Positions 1 to 8,888 are shown, counted from the first letter of the stretch. The stretch is DNA of 64,000 nucleotides from Bradyrhizobium paxllaeri (GCF_001693515.2 NZ_CP042968.1:3410001-3474000); one strand, 5' to 3'. Numbers and translations are program-made. Notes: generated by a model not told the origin, from the letters alone.

Positions 1-942
1 TCAGTAACGAATTCTGGGATCAAGAAGGGTGTAGGCGAGATCGATCAAGAGATTGACGGCGACATAGATGCCGGACGTCAAAAGGATCATCGCCTGAATC
101 ACCGGATAGTCGCGCGCCAGCACCGCATCGACGGTGAGGCGGCCGATGCCGGGCACGTTGAACACGCTCTCGGTAACGACGACGCCGGAAATAAGCAGCG
201 CAAAACCCGTTCCGATCACCGTGATGACGGGCACGGCAGCATTGCGCAGCGCATGGCGCAGCAGAACGCCGGTCTCGCTGATGCCTTTCGCCCGAGCGGT
301 GCGGACGTAATCCTCACCCAGCACATCGAGCATCGCCGCCCGCGTCATGCGCGCGATCAGCGCGACATAGATGAAGGAGAGCGTGCAGGTCGGCAGGATG
401 ATGCGCTCGAAGAACGGGCCGAAGCCTGCCGTGATGCTGCGGAAACCCTGCACCGGGACCCAGCGCAGCTCGATTGCAAAGATCTGGATCAGGACGTAGC
501 CGATCACGAACACCGGCACCGAGAAGCCGATGACCGACAGGCCCATCACGAAACGGTCGATCCACGTGCCGTGCTTCCACGCCGCGATCACGCCCAGCGG
601 CACGGCGACAATGACAGCCAGGATGATGGTGCAGAGTGCGATCGAGATCGATGGCTCGACACGCCGGCTGATCATCGTCAGCACCGGCACGTTTGATATC
701 AGCGACATGCCGAGGTCACCCTGCAGCAGCTTGCCGATCCAGGTGAAGAACTGGGTGTAAAGCGGCTCGTTGAGGCCGAGCGACGTGCGGATGCGCTCGA
801 GCTGTTCAGGCGTCGCGTTGTCGCCGGCCAAAATCGCGGCGGGATCGCCCGGCGTCAGCCGCAGCAGGAGAAACACAAACAGCGCGACCACGCCCATCAC
901 GGGAATGGCGGCGAGAATGCGGCGAAGCAGATATCCGAGCAT
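1..942 (-). CDS. Peptide/oligopeptide ABC transporter permease (DppB/OppB type)
   Basis: Inner-membrane permease of a dipeptide/oligopeptide importer, 313 residues, the usual size for the DppB/OppB branch. The N-terminal helix is followed by the LTPGDPAA loop seen in this branch. The EAA coupling loop that contacts the ATPase lies at about residues 203-232 (key residues EDYVRTARAKG), and about six membrane segments can be counted. The ATG has only a weak ribosome site. The stop is the first codon of the window, so any partner permease and ATPase genes would lie beyond the left edge. The divergent substrate-binding protein at 2536 is the likely partner. The exact peptide substrate cannot be told. 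Confidence 0.93.
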   Translation of the reverse strand: MLGYLLRRILAAIPVMGVVALFVFLLLRLTPGDPAAILAGDNATPEQLERIRTSLGLNEPLYTQFFTWIGKLLQGDLGMSLISNVPVLTMISRRVEPSISIALCTIILAVIVAVPLGVIAAWKHGTWIDRFVMGLSVIGFSVPVFVIGYVLIQIFAIELRWVPVQGFRSITAGFGPFFERIILPTCTLSFIYVALIARMTRAAMLDVLGEDYVRTARAKGISETGVLLRHALRNAAVPVITVIGTGFALLISGVVVTESVFNVPGIGRLTVDAVLARDYPVIQAMILLTSGIYVAVNLLIDLAYTLLDPRIRY

Positions 943-1127
943 CTTGATCCGTCAGTTGTGGGTGAATTGGGCAGCGCCGGCCTTGGAGCTGGTTTCCGCG
1001 CCACCAACGTAGCATTTCAGCAAGTCCCGTGCCATTGCGCCTGCGTTTTTTGCGATGCAGCTAAGCGAATGTCATGTCGCAAAGGAGCGGGCTTCAGCTC
1101 GCAATGACGGCGGTGAGAACGTAGCCC

Positions 1128-2258
1128 TCACTCCAGCGTCGCCAGCAGCCCCGCCATCAGGCGGCCGCGCTCAGCCAAACTATCCACTTCAATATGTTCG
1201 TTGAGCGTATGGGCGTCGGCGCCGCGGACGCCGAGGCCATCCAGCGTCGGGACACCCATAGCACCGGTGAAATTGCCGTCAGAACCGCCGCCGGCGCTGC
1301 CATGGGGCAGTTCGAGGCCAAGCTGCGCGGCAATCCCGCGGGCCTTTTCATACAGCGCCATGGTGCCGGCATCGGGTTCCCACACCGGGCGGGTGACGCC
1401 GCGCGTCACCGTGAAGTTCACGTCATTGCTGGTGCCAGATAGCGCCAGCATGCGTTCGACGCCGCGGTCGAGATCGGCCTGACGCTTGGCCATGCTCAGC
1501 GCCTCGCCGGTGCAGGTGGTGGCGACGCAATTGACCCATTGACCGCCATGCACGATGCCGACCGAGAATGTGCAATCTTCGGTCGTCATGCCGTCGATCG
1601 CTATAATCTGGCGTGCCATTTCGCGGATCGCGGAGCGGCCGGAAGAGAGCGTGGCTCCGGCATGGCTCGGCTTGCCGACAGCTTCGAGATTGAAGCGCGC
1701 AATCGCATAGCGGCCGGTGACGACGCCGTTGTTGGGGCGTCCGGGCTCCGGCACCAGCACATATTTGTTGCGCGCCGCCTCCGCCTCGATGATGTCGCGG
1801 GTCGAGGGGGTGCCGACCTCTTCATCCGGCGTGAACAGCACGGTGATCGGCAGGGGCGTCGTGAACGCGGCGCGGGCCAGTTGCCGGATCGCTTCCAGCG
1901 AGAGGTAATTGCCGCCCTTCATGTCGAAAATGCCGGGGCCGAAGCACTTGCCGCCCTCGCGCCGCCACTTCAGTTTCTCGATGGTGCCGACGGGATGGAC
2001 GGTATCCATGTGTCCGGCGATCAGGATGCCGGGCTCGCCTTGTTTGGGGTGGGGAAAGCGGGCGCGGACGCAACCGGCAAAACCCTGGCGGCCGGCGATG
2101 CGCTCGATGGTCGCACCCATGATCGCCATGTCGCGCGCGGCGAGGTCGAGCATGCGCTCGACGGCGCTCTTGTCCCAGGTCGGGCTTTCGCATTCCACCC
2201 AGCTACGCAGCCCCTGCAGCATGGCCTCGGAATCAAAGGGAAGATTGGCTGGGTTCAT
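1128..2258 (-). CDS. M20 family metallopeptidase (glutamate carboxypeptidase-like)
   Basis: Zinc peptidase or amidase of the M20 family, 376 residues. Visible metal and catalytic residues are H83 and D85 (GHMDTVHP), D112 (FDMKGG), the E146-E147 pair (PDEEVG), E171 (VPEPG) and a C-terminal His in DAHTLNEH. The bacterial dimerisation domain lies between. I chose the ATG at 2258 because it has a GAGAAG ribosome site and starts at normal family length. The open frame continues upstream to 2438, but that part has no family character. It sits between a peptide permease and a peptide-binding protein, so it probably trims imported peptides or N-acyl amino acids. No signal peptide is seen, so it is probably cytoplasmic. 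Confidence 0.9.
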   Translation of the reverse strand: MNPANLPFDSEAMLQGLRSWVECESPTWDKSAVERMLDLAARDMAIMGATIERIAGRQGFAGCVRARFPHPKQGEPGILIAGHMDTVHPVGTIEKLKWRREGGKCFGPGIFDMKGGNYLSLEAIRQLARAAFTTPLPITVLFTPDEEVGTPSTRDIIEAEAARNKYVLVPEPGRPNNGVVTGRYAIARFNLEAVGKPSHAGATLSSGRSAIREMARQIIAIDGMTTEDCTFSVGIVHGGQWVNCVATTCTGEALSMAKRQADLDRGVERMLALSGTSNDVNFTVTRGVTRPVWEPDAGTMALYEKARGIAAQLGLELPHGSAGGGSDGNFTGAMGVPTLDGLGVRGADAHTLNEHIEVDSLAERGRLMAGLLATLE

Positions 2259-2535
2259 GGACTTCTCTTGGTTTTCTTGATCTTGGGTTTCGACTAGTCG
2301 GGCACCGGTCTCGCCACCTACGAGAATGATCTCGCGCGGATTTGTAAAGTGAAACATGAGCGCGCGTCCGCGGTATCCGCAGGGTGGTGGCCGCCTCAAA
2401 GCCGATTGACGCGCCGCGCGCTTGATGCAAGTCTTCAAATAGTCAGGATTTACAGCGTGTTAGTTCGCCCAAATAACGAACCGCATGCATAATGAATCAG
2501 CGGACTTTGACCAGTTTCACGTCAGGAGAGATCGA

Positions 2536-4158
2536 ATGTTCCCCATCATGCGTTGGAAACGTCCCACGATAGCGTCCGCATTGTCGGCGCTTGCGCTGTC
2601 GGTAGCGGTGACATCGCTTGCCCTCAGTTCGCAGGCCATGGCCGCCGGCAAGAAGACCATCACCGCCGTGATGCATTCCGACCTGCGCGTCATCGATCCC
2701 GGTTTCACGACCGCCTACATCACCCGCGATCATGGATACATGGTCTACGACACGCTGCTGGCAACGGATTCCAATTTCAAGATCCAGCCGCAGATGGCCG
2801 ATTGGAAAGTCAGTGACGACAAACTGACCTACACATTCACATTGCGTGATGGCCTGAAGTGGCATGACGGCCAGCCGGTTACGGCGGAAGATTGCGTCGC
2901 CTCGCTGAAGCGCTGGGGCCGCAACGACACGATGGGCCAGAAGCTGATGGATTTCGTCGCCAGCCTGGAGCCGATCGACGCCAAGAGCTTTGCGCTGAAA
3001 CTGAAGGAGCCCTACGGCCTGGTGCTGGAATCGATCGGCAAGCCGTCGTCCTACACCCCGTTCATGATGCCGAAGCGGCTCGCGGAAACCCCTGCCGGCC
3101 AGCAGATCAAGGAACAGGTCGGCTCCGGTCCGTTCAAGTTCGTGCAGGCGGAATTCCAGCCGGGCGTGAAGGCCGTTTATGAAAAGAACCCGGACTACGT
3201 GCCGCGCAAGGAAGCGCCGAGCTGGACCTCCGGCGGCAAGGTGGTGAAGGTCGATCGCGTCGAATGGATCACGATGCCGGACGCGCAGACCGCGGTGAAC
3301 GCGCTGCAGTCGGGCGATATCGACTTCATGGAGAACCTGCCGTTCGATCTGCTGCCGGTGCTGGAGGCGAACAAGGATATCAAGGTCGACGTCCTCAACA
3401 AGTTCGGTTTCCAGACGCTGGGACGGATGAACTTCCTCTATCCACCCTTCGACAACGTCAAGGTTCGCCGCGCCGCCTTCCTGGCCATGAAGCAGAAGGA
3501 CGTGCTTGATGCGCTGGTTGGCAATGCCAAATATCAAAAGATCTGCGGCGCGATCTTCGTGTGCGACACTCCGCTGGAGAGCGATGTCGGCGCCGAGAGT
3601 TTGGTGAAGGGCAATGCCATGGCGGAGGCGAAGAAGCTGCTCGCCGAGTCCGGCTATGACGGCACGCCGGTCGTGGTCATGGCGCCCGGTGACGTCGTGA
3701 CGCTGAAGGCGCAGCCGATCGTCGCGGCGCAATTGCTCCGCGAAGCCGGCTTCAAGGTCGACGTGCAGGCCACCGACTGGCAGACCGTCGTGACGCGCCG
3801 CGCCAGCCAGAAGCCGCCGAAGGAAGGCGGCTGGAACATGTTCTTCACCAACTGGGTTGCCGCCGACGTTTCCAATCCGGTCGCCAACGCTTCAGTCGGC
3901 GGTCGCGGCAAGAACGGCGGCTGGTTCGGCTGGGCTGAAGACGCCAAGATCGAAGAGCTCCGCGACAAGTTTGCGCGCTCCGGCTCATTGGACGAGCAGA
4001 AGAAGATCGCTGCCGACATCCAGAAGCAGGCCTATGAACAGGTGATCTACATCCCGCTTGGCCAGTATTTGATCCCGAGCGGCTGGCGCAAATCGCTCAC
4101 CGGCATCGTCGACGGCCCGGCAACGCCGGTGTTCTGGAACATCGACAAGAGCGAGTAG
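2536..4158 (+). CDS. Peptide ABC transporter substrate-binding protein (SBP_bac_5)
   Basis: Periplasmic solute-binding protein of the DppA/OppA class. It begins with a basic stretch (MRWKRP) and a hydrophobic signal peptide ending near AMA-AGKK, then the family opening in which the ligand-bound lobe starts (VMHSDLRVIDPG). Motifs such as YTFTLRDGLKWHDGQPVTAED are typical of the family. The ATG at 2536 is preceded by AGGAGAG with good spacing; an in-frame ATG at 2485 has no such site. It is transcribed divergently from the M20 peptidase and the permease, with a 277-base promoter region between. A strong hairpin terminator follows. Confidence 0.93.
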   Translation: MFPIMRWKRPTIASALSALALSVAVTSLALSSQAMAAGKKTITAVMHSDLRVIDPGFTTAYITRDHGYMVYDTLLATDSNFKIQPQMADWKVSDDKLTYTFTLRDGLKWHDGQPVTAEDCVASLKRWGRNDTMGQKLMDFVASLEPIDAKSFALKLKEPYGLVLESIGKPSSYTPFMMPKRLAETPAGQQIKEQVGSGPFKFVQAEFQPGVKAVYEKNPDYVPRKEAPSWTSGGKVVKVDRVEWITMPDAQTAVNALQSGDIDFMENLPFDLLPVLEANKDIKVDVLNKFGFQTLGRMNFLYPPFDNVKVRRAAFLAMKQKDVLDALVGNAKYQKICGAIFVCDTPLESDVGAESLVKGNAMAEAKKLLAESGYDGTPVVVMAPGDVVTLKAQPIVAAQLLREAGFKVDVQATDWQTVVTRRASQKPPKEGGWNMFFTNWVAADVSNPVANASVGGRGKNGGWFGWAEDAKIEELRDKFARSGSLDEQKKIAADIQKQAYEQVIYIPLGQYLIPSGWRKSLTGIVDGPATPVFWNIDKSE

Positions 4159-4186
4159 GGCGCACCAGCTTCAATCGGACAACAAA

Positions 4187-4227
4187 AAGCGCGACGGAGG
4201 TTTCGTCCTCCGTCGCGCTTCTTTTTT
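4187..4227 (+). terminator. Rho-independent terminator after the peptide-binding protein
   Basis: A perfect 14-bp stem, 4187-4200 pairing with 4207-4220, with a six-base loop TTTCGT, followed by a T-rich run (4219-4227). It lies 29 bases after the stop of the substrate-binding protein and ends that transcript. Confidence 0.9.
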
Positions 4228-4237
4228 GCAGTCTGCG

Positions 4238-4405
4238 TCAGCAGTGGCTGTCGCGCTCCAGTTCCGGGCCGTCGTTCAACAGCGGCGAGCGAACCTGCGG
4301 CTGTTGTGGCTGACGTGCCTGGTTCCGGGCCGGCTTGCGGTCGGTTGCGGCGGGTTTGTCCAAGGGTTGTTCGTTGGCCAATTTGTCGTGCTCCTTTTTG
4401 TGCAC
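4238..4405 (-). CDS. Possible small charged protein (55 residues)
   Basis: A short open frame starting at GTG 4405 and ending TGA at 4238. It reads MHKKEHDKLANEQPLDK at the start, then is rich in Pro, Gln, Arg and Lys. No membrane segment and no recognised family. It lies just downstream of the frameshifted hydrolase on the same strand. The frame stays open upstream into the hydrolase tail, and the ribosome site is not clear. Composition is more protein-like than the shadow frames, but existence is uncertain. Confidence 0.3.
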   Translation of the reverse strand: MHKKEHDKLANEQPLDKPAATDRKPARNQARQPQQPQVRSPLLNDGPELERDSHC

Positions 4406-4433
4406 GACAACATTCTTGCGGGCGTTGCGTTCC

Positions 4434-5290
4434 TCACGCAGGGTGCGCCGCGAGATGTTCCAGCATTAATTCGCATACACGTTCCGGCGCCTGATCCGCC
4501 GCAAAGTGGCCGACGCCGGGCAGCACCTCGAAGCGATAGGGCGCGGCGATGAAATCTACGGTGCCTTCGGCGGCGGCGCGGCCGACGGTGTCGTCGACGT
4601 CGCCCCAGATATAAAGCGTCGGCACGCGGATCGGGCCGAGCGGCCCGCGGATTGCGCCGCGCGCACGATACCAGGCCAGCGCCCCTTCCATGGCGTCCTT
4701 GTTGCCGAGCACGGCAAGATGCCGCTCGATCGCCTCGGTGGGAACGCCGTTGGCGGCGAGACGCTCGCGCAGCCATCTGGCGTCGTCTGCGAGCACGATA
4801 TCGGCGGCGTCAGGTTCCAGAAACGCCTTGTGATGTTTTGAGCGCTGCGCCTGCTCTCCGTCGGTTTCGAGCGCGCGATTGAACGCATTCGGATGCGACG
4901 GGAGAGAATGGTGAGCGAGGCCAGCCGTTCGTGGTGGCGATCAGCGATGCCCCAGGCGATGCTGCCGCCCCAATCGTGGCCGGCGAGATGAAAACGCGCT
5001 TCGCCATAGCCCGCGGCCGCCGCGATCGCCAACGCATCGTCCATCAGTCGGTCGATCAGGTAATGCGAAAATTCGCGCGGATCGGGGCGGGCGCCCGGCG
5101 AATAGCCGCGCTGGCTCGGCGCGATGGCGCGATAACCCATGTCGCCGAGCGCCGTGACCTGCGCGCGCCAGCAATGCATCGATTCCGCAAAGCCATGCAG
5201 CAACAGCACCAGCGGCGCGCCGGGCGGGCCGGCCGTGATGGCATCGAAGACGAGATGTGGCGCGATGGCGATCTTTTCGCTGTCGGGCAT
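4434..5290 (-). pseudogene. Epoxide-hydrolase-like alpha/beta hydrolase, broken by a -1 frameshift
   Basis: The N-terminal half starts at 5290 (MPDSEKIAIAPHL) and contains the oxyanion motif HGFAES and the nucleophile motif GHDWGGS, with D106 as in epoxide hydrolases and haloalkane dehalogenases. Family-like sequence stops at LTILSR near base 4900. It resumes one frame over and ends with VPTLYIWGDVDDTVG and the catalytic-His region LPGVGHFAADQ, stopping at 4434. Restoring a single base near 4896-4903 (CGTCGCATCC read as CGTCCGCATCC) would rejoin both halves. It may be a true inactivation or a sequencing error. It is divergent from plsC. Confidence 0.82.
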
Positions 5291-5418
5291 GCGGCGATCC
5301 TGGACGGATAATCGGGCCGATCCATGGTGGGCCTATTTCAGCCGGGCGGGCGGAATTGTGCAACCCGGGAAAAGTGCTGTATGGGAAGCCGCACCATAGG
5401 CCCGAGAGGACGGAACGT

Positions 5419-6156
5419 TTGCACTATCTGAGGTCCATACTATTCGATACCGCCGTGGTGATCCTGACGGTCGTCGTTGCATCGACGGTGCCGTTCATGG
5501 CGCTGTTCAACGCGAGCAGTGCGACCGTGCGTGCGGTCTCCCAGGTATGGGCCAACGGCATCATGTTCCTGATGAAGTACGTGATCGGGCTCGACTATCG
5601 CGTCGAGGGTCGTGAGCACGTTCCTGACGGCCCCTGCATCATTGCCTGCAATCACCAGTCGCTGTGGGAGACCGCAGCGCTCTGCGTGATCTTCCCCGAC
5701 GCCAGCATCGTCGCCAAGAAGGAGCTGAGAAAGCTGCCGATGGTGGGATGGTTTCTCGAGCGCTATCCGATGATCCTGGTCGATCGCTCGGCGGGCCGGC
5801 ACGCGCTGCGCCAGATGGTCGATGAAGCGAGAAGAGCAGTCGGCGAGGGCCGCAAGGTGCTGCTGTTTCCGCAGGGGACGCGGCAGGCGATCGACGAGCC
5901 CGTGGTGTTTCAGTCCGCCGGCATCTCCGCGCTCTATACCAATCTCGAAGTCTCCGTGGTGCCGGCGGCGTGCAATTCGGGGCTGTTCTGGGGCAAGAAG
6001 ACCCTGATGATGCACTCCGGCATTATCACGCTCTCGTTCCTGCCGCCGATTGCGCCGGGCCTGCCGCGAAAGGAATTTCAGGAGAAGATGGAGCGGATGA
6101 TTGCGGAGGAGGCGAGCCGGCTGCTGAAGGTGAACGAGGCAAAGGTCTCGCGCTAG
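5419..6156 (+). CDS. plsC: 1-acyl-sn-glycerol-3-phosphate acyltransferase (PlsC family)
   Basis: Membrane acyltransferase that adds the second acyl chain to lysophosphatidate during phospholipid synthesis, 245 residues. After an N-terminal membrane helix the catalytic block is CNHQSLWE (H79, with E84 in place of the usual D of the HX4D motif). The substrate-binding block is FPQGTR (149-154, a variant of PEGTR). I start it at TTG 5419, which has AGAGGA 8 bases upstream and gives the usual length; the frame is open further upstream but without family character. Its stop overlaps the stop of the convergent channel gene by four bases. Confidence 0.88.
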   Translation: MHYLRSILFDTAVVILTVVVASTVPFMALFNASSATVRAVSQVWANGIMFLMKYVIGLDYRVEGREHVPDGPCIIACNHQSLWETAALCVIFPDASIVAKKELRKLPMVGWFLERYPMILVDRSAGRHALRQMVDEARRAVGEGRKVLLFPQGTRQAIDEPVVFQSAGISALYTNLEVSVVPAACNSGLFWGKKTLMMHSGIITLSFLPPIAPGLPRKEFQEKMERMIAEEASRLLKVNEAKVSR

Positions 6157-6770
6157 CCCTCGCGACGCGCGGCGAGCCAGCCTGCGAGAGGCGCAAGGAA
6201 TGCCAGGCACCAGATGAACTGTGAGATTCTCGGCGCGACGAAAGCCACGGCCGTGCCGAGCACGAAAACGCCCAGCGGAAGCAGCGCCGTCGCCAGCAAC
6301 GGCGGATTGCTCTGGCCCCGCAGCGCCAGGACCCACAACAGCGCGTTCAGCGCGGCGATCACGGTCAGGTGGAATCCATAGAGCACCGCGATCACGCCAT
6401 CGATCCGATAGACGCCATAGAGACCGTTCGTCACCGGCAGGATGATGATCGAGAGCAGAAAAAACAGATTGAGAAACACCACGCCGCGCCCGCCTTCCGG
6501 CGCCACGGCAAGCCGCCGGTGATGGCTGAACCAGAATAGCCCGGCGACGATGAAACTGATCGTCAGCGCGATGACGGGGTGCGCGTAGACGTGGATCAGA
6601 CCCATCCAGGTCGGCGCTTCCTTGAAACTGCTGGCCTTCGGCAGATCATAGGCGAGCAGCGTCATGGCAACGCCGAAGATGGTGTTGCTCAGCATCTCCA
6701 GCCGGCGCATTTCGAAAAGACCGATTTGCGGCAATGTAGTCCCCAGGCTCCCAAGTCCGTTCCCGGCCAC
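6153..6770 (-). CDS. TMEM175-like (DUF1211) potential potassium channel protein
   Basis: Polytopic membrane protein of about six helices, 205 residues, resembling one TMEM175/DUF1211 unit. The first-helix signature is RRLEMLSNTIFGVAMTLL. In the family this region carries R...FSD and lines the pore; here FSD is replaced by LSN. The start is uncertain: GTG 6770 gives 205 residues, while ATG 6710 would start just before the signature. Bacterial TMEM175 proteins conduct potassium; whether this variant does is unknown. Convergent with plsC. Confidence 0.72.
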   Translation of the reverse strand: MAGNGLGSLGTTLPQIGLFEMRRLEMLSNTIFGVAMTLLAYDLPKASSFKEAPTWMGLIHVYAHPVIALTISFIVAGLFWFSHHRRLAVAPEGGRGVVFLNLFFLLSIIILPVTNGLYGVYRIDGVIAVLYGFHLTVIAALNALLWVLALRGQSNPPLLATALLPLGVFVLGTAVAFVAPRISQFIWCLAFLAPLAGWLAARREG

Positions 6771-6871
6771 CCGCTCAAGCTATGCCTCGCAGGGCGCGGC
6801 TTGCCTAGCCGTAGCTCGCGGCCGTCCAACAGTCCGTCTTCGCTTTCGCTGTGCTCAAGCTTCGCCGGATA

Positions 6872-6930
6872 CGCTTCGCCCTGCCGGCCTCAGCGTGGCT
6901 GCGCCACGCGTAGCCCGTCAGGGCGAAGCG
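6872..6930. repeat. Nested palindrome next to tRNA-Leu
   Basis: A perfect 12-bp inverted repeat, CGCTTCGCCCTG at 6872-6883 with CAGGGCGAAGCG at 6919-6930, encloses a second one, GCGTGGC at 6893-6899 with GCCACGC at 6903-6909. It abuts the 3' end of the tRNA gene, so it could act as its transcript end, but there is no T-run. It resembles the other palindromic intergenic elements in this window. Confidence 0.6.
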
Positions 6931-7017
6931 TGGTGCGGGCGGTGGGACTCGAACCCACACGACGTTGCCATCGAGGGATTTTAAGTCCCTTGCGTCTACC
7001 AGTTCCGCCACGTCCGC
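6931..7017 (-). tRNA. tRNA-Leu (anticodon TAA)
   Basis: Read on the minus strand: acceptor GCGGACG, D-arm with GGTAGA, anticodon arm AGGGA-CTTAAAA-TCCCT giving anticodon TAA, a long class II variable arm (CGATGGCAACGTCGT), T-arm GTGGG-TTCGAGT-CCCAC, then CGCCCGC-ACCA. The 3' CCA is encoded. The long variable arm and TAA fit leucine. The acceptor stem has an A5-C68 mismatch. Confidence 0.95.
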
Positions 7018-7205
7018 TTAGTCTCAGGAGATCAGATACTTAGCGCGTTTTCCGGAGAAGTGAAATTGGGATAATCTCCAGCCCGAACGCTCCCCACCTT
7101 TAAGTGAGCGCGCGCGCCAAAGCAAAGCCTCAATGCGGACACTTGGGGTGTTTACTTGCGGCGAGCTTTAGGCGATCTCAACATAATCCATCTAACGAAG
7201 GTCTG

Positions 7206-7640
7206 ATGTCCAACTCGTTGTCCCATCGCCGGTTATTCTCGCGCAGCCCCGCCGCGCTGGCGCTGGTTGCGCTGAGCGTCGCCCTGTCCGGCTGCGCCAG
7301 CATGAGCGATACCATTTCGCCGGCCTTCGTCGATCCCGCCAGATACGATCTCTACGATTGCAAGCAGCTCGAGCCGGAGCGCAAGAGCCTTGCCAATCGC
7401 ACCGACGAATTGCAGCGGCTGATGACGAAGGCGGAAACCGGCGTCGGCGGTTCGGTGGTGGCGGAGGTGGCCTACCGCAACGACTACATCGCTGTACGCG
7501 GACAGTCGAAGCTGGCCGAGGAGGCCTGGCAGAAGAACCGGTGTCACGAATCGAAACCGGAAGCCAGGCCGGCGCCGACCCCGCCATCGATCGCGCCGGC
7601 TCCCGTCGCCAAGAAGGGCCGTGCGAAGACGAGCGGCTAG
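7206..7640 (+). CDS. Small lipoprotein of unknown function
   Basis: 144 residues. The N-terminus is basic (HRRLFSR), followed by a hydrophobic stretch and the lipobox LSGC, so it should be lipidated and anchored in the envelope. The mature part holds two more Cys (DLYDCKQLE and NRCHESK), a helical middle, and a Pro/Ala/Lys-rich tail (APTPPSIAPAP). I start it at ATG 7206, which has GAAGG just upstream; the frame is open further upstream without a ribosome site. No family recognised. The IS110 insertion begins within about ten bases of its stop. Confidence 0.7.
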   Translation: MSNSLSHRRLFSRSPAALALVALSVALSGCASMSDTISPAFVDPARYDLYDCKQLEPERKSLANRTDELQRLMTKAETGVGGSVVAEVAYRNDYIAVRGQSKLAEEAWQKNRCHESKPEARPAPTPPSIAPAPVAKKGRAKTSG

Positions 7641-7733
7641 CGCAAATTAGTAGCTGTCTTGTAGATCCTATGGGTGGCAGGTGTTCAGGGGGTAAGTTGA
7701 GTTTGCGACCCCCACTCACCCAGAGGATCCACG

Positions 7734-8888
7734 ATGTGCACAGATCACGCTGACACACCCGCCGGCTGCGAGTATGCCACGGTTTACGTTGCTTTCGAAC
7801 TGAGCAAGGCGAAATGGCAGCTAGGCATAATGATGCCTGGTGCCGAGAAGGTGAGCCGTTACCGGATTGACGGTGGCGACTTGGCGGCGTTGTCGAGTTT
7901 GCTGGTCAAGGCTCGATCGAAGGCGGCGCAGACGGGGAAGCCGGTTCGTATCCTGTCTTGCTATGAAGCAGGTCTCGACGGTCATTGGCTGCACCGCTGG
8001 CTTGCCGACAACGAGGTGCTCAATTACGAGATCGATGCGTCGAGCATCGAGGTGAACCGGCGGGCACGGCGTGCCAAGACCGATCGGATCGACCTGGCGC
8101 AGTTGATGCGCTCGTTTCTGGCTTACCTGCGTGGCGAACCGCGGGTTTGCAGCATGGTTCGGGTTCCCACGCCTGAGGAGGAGGACCGCAAACGGCGCAC
8201 GCGCGAGCGCGAGCGGCTGCTGGAGGAGCGCACCGGGCACAGCAATCGGATCAAGGGGCTGCTGCATGGCCAGGGTATCCGCGATGTCATGCCCCTGAAG
8301 CCGGACTTCTTGTCGGGTCTGGAGGAGATGCGTACCGGCGATGGGCGCGCTCTGCCGCCGCGGCTGAAGGACGAGATCCGTCGCGAGCATGAGCGGCTGG
8401 TCTTGGTGCACAAGCAGATCAAGGCGCTCGAGGCAGCGAATGCGGCCGCGCATCGGGCACCGGCCAAGGACTCGGTAGAGGCGAAGGCGGTTCAGCTTGC
8501 CCAACTCAAGGCGATCGGCCCGCACATCGCCCAGCTTCTCGCCAACGAGGTCTTCTACCGCAACTTCAAGAACCGGCGTCAGGTCGGCAGTTGCTTCGGA
8601 CTGACCGACATGCCCTACGACAGCGGCGCCAGCCGCAGGCAACAGGGCATCAGCAAGGCTGGCAATCGCCGAGCGCGAACGACCGCCATCGAGCTCGCCT
8701 GGCTATGGCTGAGCCATCAGCCCGACAGCGAGCTGAGCCGCTGGTTCCGCGAGCGGGTTGGCAACCTCAAGGGTCGCATCCGCAAGATCGCCATCGTGGC
8801 GCTGGCGCGCAAGCTGATGGTGGCGCTCTGGCGCTATCTGGAAACCGGCCTTGTGCCGAGCGGCGCTGTGATGCGTCCAAGTCTCTAA
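7734..8888 (+). CDS. IS110-family transposase (bridge-RNA-guided recombinase type)
   Basis: 384 residues. The N-terminal RuvC-like domain carries VAFELSK, CYEAGLDG and AKTDRIDLAQL, matching the D-E-D-D acidic residues except that the first Asp is Glu (ELSK). A helical coiled linker (RERERLLEERTGH) follows. The C-terminal Tnp domain has LKAIGPHIAQLL and GISKAGNRRAR, with the Ser of ISK as the likely catalytic serine. Length is normal and the frame is intact, so it may be active. The start ATG is 7734. Confidence 0.92.
   Translation: MCTDHADTPAGCEYATVYVAFELSKAKWQLGIMMPGAEKVSRYRIDGGDLAALSSLLVKARSKAAQTGKPVRILSCYEAGLDGHWLHRWLADNEVLNYEIDASSIEVNRRARRAKTDRIDLAQLMRSFLAYLRGEPRVCSMVRVPTPEEEDRKRRTRERERLLEERTGHSNRIKGLLHGQGIRDVMPLKPDFLSGLEEMRTGDGRALPPRLKDEIRREHERLVLVHKQIKALEAANAAAHRAPAKDSVEAKAVQLAQLKAIGPHIAQLLANEVFYRNFKNRRQVGSCFGLTDMPYDSGASRRQQGISKAGNRRARTTAIELAWLWLSHQPDSELSRWFRERVGNLKGRIRKIAIVALARKLMVALWRYLETGLVPSGAVMRPSL

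Noticed and set aside
2497..3732. A 411-codon open frame antisense to the peptide-binding protein.
   Set aside because: Translation is rich in Arg, His and Gln with no domain, and it lies wholly inside a certain gene; typical of high-GC shadows.
6805..7011. A 69-codon frame covering tRNA-Leu (MAELVDARDLKSLDG).
   Set aside because: This is the common artefact of translating a tRNA gene.
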